NCBI RefSeq assembly: GCF_001482195.1
Contig: NZ_KQ759763.1
Coordinates: forward strand, 1-64,000
Source of the DNA: Luteimonas abyssi
GTDB lineage: Bacteria > Pseudomonadota > Gammaproteobacteria > Xanthomonadales > Xanthomonadaceae
Reading direction: 5' to 3'
DNA: 64,000 nt
In this document: piece after piece, positions 1 through 7,153 of the stretch
How the letters are laid out: each line of letters begins with the position of its first letter
Numbering within the stretch: the first letter of the stretch is position 1
Translations under genes and position numbers: made by a program
Notes under the pieces: generated by a model
Databases searched by the model: none
The model's input: the letters and a program-made list of their open reading frames with translations, nothing else
Told to the model about the DNA's origin: nothing

Positions 1-54
1 GGCGAGCGAAGCCAGGGCGGCGGCGAGGCCGGTGGAGGGATCGGAAACGATCAT
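1..54 (-). CDS. N-terminal fragment of an unidentified protein (continues off the left edge)
   Basis: A minus-strand ATG at 52-54 is preceded by a good ribosome-binding site (AAAGGA, about 8 nt upstream). It opens a frame reading MIVSDPSTGLAAALASLA up to the window edge. Only 18 codons are visible, so no family can be assigned. It is called a gene because of the start/RBS pair and because the frame stays open to the edge. It is divergent from ppc, with about 530 bp between the starts. Confidence 0.5.
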   Translation of the reverse strand, partial: MIVSDPSTGLAAALASLA

Positions 55-587
55 CTCGGCAATCCTTTGCGTACGAGGGTGCGCGACCCCGGGCCGCGCA
101 GCCTTTTCCTATAGCACAGGCCATCGTCGGCTCAAAACGCCAGGCGCCCGTTTGCAGCTGGCCATCACGCGCGGGACACGCCATGGAACGTCGTGGTGGG
201 ACGCTTCCCGCCCCGTCACGGCGCCAGCCCGCGGCTTCAGGGGTCGCATCGGTCGCGGCGCTGAATGCGGCGGCGCCCACGCGATCGGGCTGCATGGCCT
301 GAAGCGTCCCGGCCGGGTGGGCCGCCGGCGGTGTCGGCCGCCTGCCGGGCGGTCCGGCCCCTGCGGGACATGGGTCGCGCCGCTCCGAACCCGGCCGTCG
401 CGACATGCCGACCGCAGCCCTCGCCGCGATGCACGCAAGGCACGGGCGACGCGAGTGCTCGACGATCGGACCACGTCGTACCGGACGGCGTTGAATCGAA
501 GACGCGGACGTCCCGGTCCGACACGTGCCGGTGCGACCCCGGCGTCGCGTGGCATGACCGATCACGAGGATTGTGTAGCCTTGGCGC
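55..587. other. 533-bp intergenic region, no supported gene
   Basis: This divergent intergenic region separates the left-edge gene from ppc. Open frames cross it, but their translations are arginine-rich and low in complexity, as expected from shadow frames in GC-rich DNA. A small AT-richer patch near 105-120 (CCTATAGCAC) could hold the promoter of the left-edge gene. I see no repeat or RNA gene. Confidence 0.5.
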
Positions 588-3341
588 ATGACCTCTCCCA
601 AGACCGATCCAGGTGCGGGCACGCCCGCCGATGCGCCCCTGCGCGACCCGCACTTCGCCGACACCGATACCCTGCTGCGCGACGAGGTGCGCCGGCTCGG
701 CACGCTGGTCGGCGAGATGCTGGCCGACCAGGGCTCCCCCGCGCTGCTCGACGAAGTCGAAGCGGTGCGTCGTGCGGCGATCGCGCGGCGCGAGTCGGGC
801 TTGCCGGTGGATGAGCTGGCGGAGCAACTCGCACGGATTCCGCTCGAGGACGCCGAAGCGCTGGTGCGTGCGTTCGCCGCGTACTTCGGTGCGATCAACC
901 TGGCCGAGCGCGTCCACCGCATCCGGCGCCGTCGCGATTACCAGCGCGAGGAGGGCGCGCCGCAGCCGGGCGGGCTGCAGGCGGTGCTGGCCGGACTGCA
1001 GCGCGACGGCGTGGGGTTCGACGACGTCGCGGCGTTGTTGCCGCGGTTGCGCATCGAGCCGGTGTTCACCGCGCATCCGACCGAAGCGATGCGGCGTGCG
1101 CTGCTGGAAAAGGAGCGCGACATCGTCGCCAGGCTGGTCGCCGATATCGACCGCGGCCGCACGCCGGACGAACGCGCCGTCGACGTGGCGCGCATCCGGC
1201 AGGCGCTGACCGCCGCCTGGCAGACCTCGGAGGCACCGCCCACGCGCCCGACGGTGATCGACGAGATGGAGCATGTCGGCTTCTATCTCGGCGACGTGCT
1301 CTACCGCGTCCTGCCGACGTATTACCGGGTGTTCGCCGAAGCGCTGTCGGCGGTCTACGGCGAGTCCGCAGAAGGACTCGATGCGTTGCCGGTGCTGCTG
1401 CAGTTCGGCACCTGGGTCGGCGGCGACATGGACGGCAATCCGAATGTCGGCGCGGAGACCATCCGTGCCACGCTCGCCGCGCAGCGTGCGCAGGTGGTGA
1501 CGCACTATCGCCAGGATCTGGGCAAGCTGATGACGGTGCTCACCCAGACCGCGGACCGGGCCGGCATCGATCCCGCGGTCGGCGAGCGGCTGGAGGCGTA
1601 CCGCGCGCTGCTGCCCGAGGCGGCCGCGCGCCTGAAGCCCCGCCAGGCCGACATGGTCTATCGGCAGTTGCTCGACATGATGCGCGCACGCCTGCAGGCG
1701 ACCGCGGATGCGGACGCCGGCGGTTACGCCGACGCCGGCGCGCTGCTGGCCGACCTCGACCTGATCGCCGCCAGCCTGCGCGCCCACCGCGGCGATCACG
1801 CAGGCCTGCATGCGCTCGACCGGGTACGGATACGCGTGCGCACCTTCGGTTTCCATCTCGCCAAACTCGATCTGCGCCAGGATTCGGCGGTGCACGACGC
1901 CGCCCTCGGGCAACTGCTCGACGACGACGCCTGGGCCGAACGGCCGCTCGACGCACGGCTGGCGGATCTGCATCGCTGGCTCGACGGCGCGCCGCCCGAC
2001 ACCGCGCCGGACGACACCACCCAGCGCACCCTCGCCGTCTTCGCCGAGGTGCGCGAAGCGCGCGCGCGTTACGGCGAACACGCCTTCGGACCCTACATCG
2101 TGAGCATGAGCCGCACCGCCGCCGATGCGCTGGCGGTCCTCGCGCTCGCGCGGCTGGCGGGCTGCGTGGAAGACGATGCGGTGCCGCTGGATGTCGCCCC
2201 CCTGTTCGAGACCGTGGACGATCTGCAGGCGGCCCCCGGCGTGATGCGCTCGCTGTTCGACGATCCGGTCTACCGTGCGCACCTGGCCGCGCGCGGCGAC
2301 CGCCAGACGGTGATGCTGGGGTACTCCGACAGCACCAAGGACGGCGGCGTGCTCGCGTCGCGCTGGGCCCTGCAGCGCACCCAGGTGGAACTGACCGCGC
2401 TGGCGAAGGAGGCCGGCGTGCGCATCGTGTTCTTCCACGGCCGCGGTGGTTCGGTCAGTCGTGGCGGCGGCAAGACCGAGCGCGCGATCATCGCCGCGCC
2501 GCGCGGCTCGATCGACGGCAGTTTGCGGGTCACCGAACAGGGCGAGGTGATCCACCGCAAGTACGGCATCCGTGCGCTCGCGCTGCGCAATCTCGAACAG
2601 ACCACCGGCGCGGTGTTGCGCGCGACCCTGCGCCCGCGAGAGGCGGATGCGCGCGAAGACGACTGGCGCGCGCGCATGGGCGAACTGGCGCAGTGGTCCC
2701 GCAGCCGCTATCGCGGGCTGGTCCACGAGCATCCGGACTTCGTGGCCTACTTTCGCCAGGCCACACCGATCGACGTGATCGAGAGGCTGCAGATCGGTTC
2801 GCGCCCGTCGCGTCGTCGCGAGGGCGGGGTCGGCAACCTGCGGGCGATTCCCTGGGTGTTCGCGTGGTCGCAGAACCGCTCGGGTCTCACCGGCTGGTAC
2901 GGCGTCGGCACCGCGCTGGCGCGCGGGGTCGAGGCCTGGGGCCTGGATGCGTTGCAGGCGATGGCGCGCGACTGGCCGTTCTTCGCCGCGACCCTCGACG
3001 ATCTCGAAATGCTGCTTGCCAAATCCGATCTCGACATCTTCGAGCGCTATTCGCGCCTGGCCGGCGATCTGCACGCGCCGTTCTTCGACGACATCGCCGG
3101 CGAGTTCGCGCGCACCCGCGATGCGATCCTCGCGATCAAGGACCGCGAGCGGATCCTGGCCGACGATTACCGTCTGCGCCTGTCGATCCGGCTGCGCAAT
3201 CCCTACGTCGATCCGATCAGCCTGCTGCAGGTGGAACTGCTGCGGCGCTGGCGCGCCGAAGACAGCCCGGACGGCGAGCATCTGCGTGCGTTGATCGCCA
3301 CCGTCAACGGGATCAGCGCAGGCATCCAGAACACCGGCTGA
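588..3341 (+). CDS. ppc: Phosphoenolpyruvate carboxylase
   Basis: Cytosolic anaplerotic enzyme that carboxylates phosphoenolpyruvate with bicarbonate to oxaloacetate. The 917-residue product has the usual bacterial PEPC length. Family signatures appear in order: TAHPTE with the catalytic histidine near residue 163, GGDMDGNP near 282, YSDSTKDGG near 582, the glycine-rich FHGRGGSVSRGGG loop near 620, and QNRSGLTGWYGVG near 765. The C terminus ends in the characteristic short hydrophobic/NTG tail. The ATG at 588 begins right after a short leader with no clear strong Shine-Dalgarno. The gene stands alone, with no downstream partner on its strand for about 470 bp. The very long open frame on the opposite strand is a GC-driven shadow. 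Confidence 0.97.
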   Translation: MTSPKTDPGAGTPADAPLRDPHFADTDTLLRDEVRRLGTLVGEMLADQGSPALLDEVEAVRRAAIARRESGLPVDELAEQLARIPLEDAEALVRAFAAYFGAINLAERVHRIRRRRDYQREEGAPQPGGLQAVLAGLQRDGVGFDDVAALLPRLRIEPVFTAHPTEAMRRALLEKERDIVARLVADIDRGRTPDERAVDVARIRQALTAAWQTSEAPPTRPTVIDEMEHVGFYLGDVLYRVLPTYYRVFAEALSAVYGESAEGLDALPVLLQFGTWVGGDMDGNPNVGAETIRATLAAQRAQVVTHYRQDLGKLMTVLTQTADRAGIDPAVGERLEAYRALLPEAAARLKPRQADMVYRQLLDMMRARLQATADADAGGYADAGALLADLDLIAASLRAHRGDHAGLHALDRVRIRVRTFGFHLAKLDLRQDSAVHDAALGQLLDDDAWAERPLDARLADLHRWLDGAPPDTAPDDTTQRTLAVFAEVREARARYGEHAFGPYIVSMSRTAADALAVLALARLAGCVEDDAVPLDVAPLFETVDDLQAAPGVMRSLFDDPVYRAHLAARGDRQTVMLGYSDSTKDGGVLASRWALQRTQVELTALAKEAGVRIVFFHGRGGSVSRGGGKTERAIIAAPRGSIDGSLRVTEQGEVIHRKYGIRALALRNLEQTTGAVLRATLRPREADAREDDWRARMGELAQWSRSRYRGLVHEHPDFVAYFRQATPIDVIERLQIGSRPSRRREGGVGNLRAIPWVFAWSQNRSGLTGWYGVGTALARGVEAWGLDALQAMARDWPFFAATLDDLEMLLAKSDLDIFERYSRLAGDLHAPFFDDIAGEFARTRDAILAIKDRERILADDYRLRLSIRLRNPYVDPISLLQVELLRRWRAEDSPDGEHLRALIATVNGISAGIQNTG

Positions 3342-3809
3342 GAGGCGGCCGTCCCGGTTGCGGCGACGGCGCCGACAAGTTCCGCATCGGCCGGGGGCGT
3401 TCGACCGGGCACGTTGGTCCGCGCGCGATGCGCACGCCGCGTCCGCCGTGGGCGTGCGGGCACCTCGGGCCGAGGACGCTGGGCGAAGGGAGGCCGCCCG
3501 CAGCGAGCGGCCGCGTGCGCGTCGCCGTCGTGTTCCGGTCGCCATCGGGATGGAAGCGATCCGGCCCTGGCACGGAACGCCATGGGCGTCGGCGTGCGTC
3601 GGGTGCGCGAGGCACTCCACCCGAGCTCGGCGGATGCCGCAGCGCAGCATCCGGAGATCACGAAGGATGATCCAAAGAATAATTATTCATTACTTGTTCT
3701 GATCGAAATCCTCTCGTTAGAGTCGGCTCGACTTCGGACATCGCGCGACACGGTCCACGCAGAAGGCAGGCCGCGCGACGCCACGGGCTTCGACACCGGG
3801 AGGGGTGCC
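3342..3809. other. 468-bp intergenic region upstream of the furan operon
   Basis: The first 300 bp are GC-rich, contain small hairpins such as CCTCGGGCCGAGG, and show no gene. The stretch 3660-3720 is sharply AT-rich compared with everything around it and is annotated separately as the likely promoter/regulator region of the gene at 3810. I see no coding sequence. Confidence 0.5.
3671..3712 (+). promoter_or_regulatory. AT-rich regulatory island with a 12-bp perfect palindrome
   Basis: The perfect palindrome GAATAATTATTC lies at 3677-3688 and is followed by ATTACTTGTTCTGATCGAAA, in a region otherwise about 70% GC. The words ATTATTC and ATTCATTA recur in the two other AT-rich islands of the furan cluster (about 18254 and 19253). 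This suggests a shared binding site for the LysR-type regulator encoded at 18260-19198, about 100-130 bp upstream of the first gene of the long plus-strand operon. The link to the regulator is inferred from position and shared words only. Confidence 0.5.
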
Positions 3810-5531
3810 ATGAACGCCATCGATGCTGCTCCGGCGGCGTTGCCGTCCATCGACAGTGCCGCGGACCTGTTCGTGCGTAGCCTGGCCGAGGCGGGCGTGC
3901 GCTACTTCTTCGCCAACGGCGGCACGGACTTTCCGCCGATCGCCGAGGCCTTCGCCCGCGCCGGCGTCGAAGGCGTGGCGACACCGCTTCCGATGGTGAT
4001 CCCGCACGAGAACGTCGCGGTGGCGATGGCGCACGGCAGCTACATGATCGACGGGCAGCCGCAGGCGGTGATGGTGCATGTCAACGTCGGCACGGCGAAC
4101 ACCGTCAACGCGGTGCTCGATGCCAGCCGCGACCAGACGCCGGTGCTGCTGTTCGCCGGCCGCTCGCCGTACAGCGAACGCGGCCGCGCCGGGACCCGGA
4201 CCCGCTACATCCACTGGGCGCAGGAGATGTTCGACCAGGCCGGGATGCTGCGCGAGGCGGTGAAATGGGATTACGAGCTGCACCTGCCCGAGCAGGCCGG
4301 CGACATCGTGCGCCGAGCGATGCAGGTGGCCATGACCTCGCCACGCGGCCCGACCTACGTGACCCTGCCGCGCGACGTCCTGGCCGAGTCCGCGGGCGAG
4401 CGGATCGCCGTGCCGGGGCCCCTGCAGCCACCGGCTGCGCCACGCCCGGATCCGGGCGATCTTGATCGCCTCGCCGGCTGGCTGCGCAACGCGCGGCGGC
4501 CGCTGATCGTCACGGCCAGCGCGGGTCGCACCGCCGAAGGCTTCGACGCGCTGTCGCACTTCGCGCAGACGCATGCGATCCCGGTGGCGGTGTTCCATCC
4601 GCGGTTCCAGAACATCTCCGCGGACCACCCGATGTTCGCCGGCTACGATCCTGCACCGTTGATCGCCGAGGCGGACCTCATCGTCTCGCTGGAGTGCGAC
4701 GTGCCCTGGGTGCCGGCGGTGCAGGCGCCGCCGGCCGACTGCCGGGTGGCGCATCTGGGCGAGGATCCGGTGTACGCGCGTTACCCGATGCGCAGCTTCC
4801 GGACCGATGTCGCCCTGACCGGCACGGTGGACACCCTGCTCGATGCGCTGGACGCGCGGATCCGCGCGGCGGGTGGTATCGAAGCTGATCGCCTGGAGTA
4901 CCGGCGCGGCGCCGCGGCCGCTCGCGGCCAGCGCCTGCGCGAGGAATGGGCCGCTGCCGCGCGCCGTCCGGACGGTGCGATCACCCCGGAATGGATCAGC
5001 GCCTGCCTCCATGCGGCCGTCGGCGACGACGCCATCATCGTCAACGAGTACCCGTTGCGGCAGCCGCAATGTCCGCAGACGCAGCCGGGCACCTACTTCG
5101 GCCTGAGCCCCGCCGGCGGCCTCGGCTGGGGGTTGGGTGCGGCACTCGGCGCCAAGCTCGCCGCGCCGGACCGGCTCGTGGTCGCCACGCTCGGCGACGG
5201 CGCCTACATGTTCGCCAACCCCACCGCCTGCCACTGGGTGGGCGAGGCACACCGCCTGCCGGTGCTGACGGTGATCTTCAACAACGCGCTCTACGGCGCG
5301 GTACGCAATTCCACACGTGCGATGTACCGCGACGGACACGCCGCGCGGGATGCGCACCGGATGCTGGCCGAGCTGTCGCCGTCGCCGCGGTTCGAGCACG
5401 CGGTCGAAGCCAGTGGCGGGCTCGGCATCCGGGTCGAGGCCGCGGATGCGCTGCCGGAGGCGTTGGCGCATGCGGTCGCTGCCGTCCGCGGCGGGCGTCA
5501 GGCGCTGGTGAACGTGGTCTGCGACTACTGA
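3810..5531 (+). CDS. Thiamine-diphosphate-dependent enzyme (acetolactate synthase / benzoylformate decarboxylase fold)
   Basis: The 573-residue protein has the three-domain ThDP architecture. The N-terminal Pyr domain carries PHENVAVAMAHG near residue 69, where the glutamate aligns with the catalytic ThDP-activating Glu. A central Rossmann-like domain follows. The C-terminal PP domain carries the GDG...NN cofactor motif (LGDGAYMF, about residue 463, to FNNALYGA, about 491). The ATG at 3810 is chosen because GGGAGGGG precedes it and conserved sequence starts soon after. It precedes a symporter gene and then hmfABCDE on the same strand, so it is probably the first gene of the furan operon. Known members of the superfamily cleave or form C-C bonds next to carbonyls: 2-keto acid decarboxylases, benzaldehyde lyase, acetolactate synthase. 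Substrate unknown; a furoin- or furan-2-keto-acid-cleaving role is speculation from context. Confidence 0.85.
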   Translation: MNAIDAAPAALPSIDSAADLFVRSLAEAGVRYFFANGGTDFPPIAEAFARAGVEGVATPLPMVIPHENVAVAMAHGSYMIDGQPQAVMVHVNVGTANTVNAVLDASRDQTPVLLFAGRSPYSERGRAGTRTRYIHWAQEMFDQAGMLREAVKWDYELHLPEQAGDIVRRAMQVAMTSPRGPTYVTLPRDVLAESAGERIAVPGPLQPPAAPRPDPGDLDRLAGWLRNARRPLIVTASAGRTAEGFDALSHFAQTHAIPVAVFHPRFQNISADHPMFAGYDPAPLIAEADLIVSLECDVPWVPAVQAPPADCRVAHLGEDPVYARYPMRSFRTDVALTGTVDTLLDALDARIRAAGGIEADRLEYRRGAAAARGQRLREEWAAAARRPDGAITPEWISACLHAAVGDDAIIVNEYPLRQPQCPQTQPGTYFGLSPAGGLGWGLGAALGAKLAAPDRLVVATLGDGAYMFANPTACHWVGEAHRLPVLTVIFNNALYGAVRNSTRAMYRDGHAARDAHRMLAELSPSPRFEHAVEASGGLGIRVEAADALPEALAHAVAAVRGGRQALVNVVCDY

Positions 5532-5710
5532 GCGCGCCGGCCACCGGCACGCCGCCCATCCGGTTTAGCCGTCGCTCCGACGGCCGCCATCAATCTCCAC
5601 GCAACGGGCCGAAGAGTCCGCCAGTGCCCTCGGGAGGGGTCGAACGATGAACCGATGCAAGCCCGCGTCATCCATGCTGCACGCACTGCCCGATTCGGGA
5701 GACGGCCGCC

Positions 5711-7153
5711 GTGTCTGAGCCGAACAATCTCATCGTCCTGGCCGCGACCGTGGCCTATATGGTCGCGCTGAGCCTGATCAGCGTGTACGCGCTGCGCTAC
5801 TCGCGCAGCGCCTCGTCCTACACCTCCGGCACCGGCCACGGCGGCAAGGCGATCCCCGCGTTCCTGATCGGCCTGCTGCTGATGTCCGAGTTCATCGGCA
5901 CCACCGCCAGCGTGGGCACCGCGCAGTATGGCTACCAGTTCGGCATCTCGGCCGGCTGGAACGTGGCGGTGCTCGGCATCGGCTTCCTGGTGTTCTCGTT
6001 CCTGCTGGCGCGCAAGTACAAGGAGCTCGGCGAGAACACCATCTCCGGTGTGCTGTCGAGCGTGTACGGTCCGCGGGTGAAGGTCGCCACCTCGGTGATC
6101 ATGATCTTCGCGCTGCAGATCGTGGCCGTGTCCACCTTGGCCAGCGCAAGCGCGGTGCTGGCGCCGCTGCTGGAGATCGACCGCCAGCTGGCGATCGTCG
6201 TGGTCGGCGTACTGGCCTCGCTGTACGTGGGCATCGGCGGCATGCGTTCGGTGATCTACACCAACGTGATCCACGGGGTGGTGATCATCGGTGGCATCTT
6301 CCTGGCGATGTCGTTCGGCCTGGTCCAGGTCGGCGGCCTGTCCGGACTCAACGCGGCGGTGCCGCCCGAGTTCTGGTCGCTGACGAACGTGGGCTGGTCG
6401 CAGATCATCGCGTGGCTGGTGGCCGGTGCGGGCGCGACGTTCGCCACCCAGTACGTGATCCAGGCCATCGCCACCGTCGAGGACGGCAACAAGGCGCGGG
6501 TGGCGACGATCTGGTCGTCGGTGATGCTGATTCCCCTGGGCTTCGCCGCGGCGATGATCGGCGTGATCGCCAGCGTGCTGTACCCCGGCATCGAATCGCT
6601 GCAGGCATTCCCCACCCTGATCGGCGACATGAACACGTTCCTGGCGTCGCTGGTCGTGGCCGGCCTCGCCGCCGCCGCCTTCGGCACCATCTCGGCCCTG
6701 AACATCGGCAGCGCCACGCTGATGCTCAAGGACTTCTACATGCCGATGACCGGCCGCACCGCGGCCGACCCGAAGTCGTTGCGGTTCGTGCGGGTGATGA
6801 CGGTGATGGTCGGCCTGATCCCGCTGCTGCTGGCGCTGGTCGCAGCCGACGTGGTCAAGGTGACCTTCCTGGCCAAGGCGCTGCGCGCGGCACTGGCGGT
6901 GCTGGTGTTCATGGCGTTCTATTCGCCGCGCTTCGGCACCCGCACCGGCGCCATCGTCAGCATCGGTCTGGCCCTGGTGGGCACCATCGGCTGGTTCCTG
7001 GCGGGCAATCCCTGGGGTATCGACAACGCCTACGTGGCGCTGTGCGTGCCGCTGGTGGTGATGACCATCAGCCACCTGTTCCGCGGCGCGCAGGCCGACG
7101 CCGTACCGGCTGCCGGAAGCGGTGGCGGCGTGAGTGGACCGGGAGCACGATGA
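5711..7153 (+). CDS. Sodium:solute symporter (SSS) family permease
   Basis: The product is a 480-residue, very hydrophobic protein with about 13 predicted membrane helices. It has SSS-type features in the first half (FLIGLLLMSEFIGTTASVGT, then the RKYKELGENTISG loop). Inner-membrane uptake of an organic anion coupled to sodium is the family norm. The GTG start at 5711 has GGGAG about 10 nt upstream. The stop overlaps the hmfA start by 4 bp (ATGA), so the two are translated together. Because it is embedded between the ThDP enzyme and hmfA, furoate or furandicarboxylate is a plausible substrate. This is inferred from context, since the C. basilensis cluster is described with MFS carriers. Confidence 0.87.
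   Translation: MSEPNNLIVLAATVAYMVALSLISVYALRYSRSASSYTSGTGHGGKAIPAFLIGLLLMSEFIGTTASVGTAQYGYQFGISAGWNVAVLGIGFLVFSFLLARKYKELGENTISGVLSSVYGPRVKVATSVIMIFALQIVAVSTLASASAVLAPLLEIDRQLAIVVVGVLASLYVGIGGMRSVIYTNVIHGVVIIGGIFLAMSFGLVQVGGLSGLNAAVPPEFWSLTNVGWSQIIAWLVAGAGATFATQYVIQAIATVEDGNKARVATIWSSVMLIPLGFAAAMIGVIASVLYPGIESLQAFPTLIGDMNTFLASLVVAGLAAAAFGTISALNIGSATLMLKDFYMPMTGRTAADPKSLRFVRVMTVMVGLIPLLLALVAADVVKVTFLAKALRAALAVLVFMAFYSPRFGTRTGAIVSIGLALVGTIGWFLAGNPWGIDNAYVALCVPLVVMTISHLFRGAQADAVPAAGSGGGVSGPGAR

Noticed and set aside
109-555. Arg-rich minus-strand frame of 148 codons upstream of ppc
   Set aside because: No start signal, no family resemblance and low-complexity composition.
237-3650. A 1137-codon open frame on the minus strand opposite ppc
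   Set aside because: It is a shadow frame of a clear PEP carboxylase gene. The translation is dominated by Arg, Ala, His and Gln and shows no domain.
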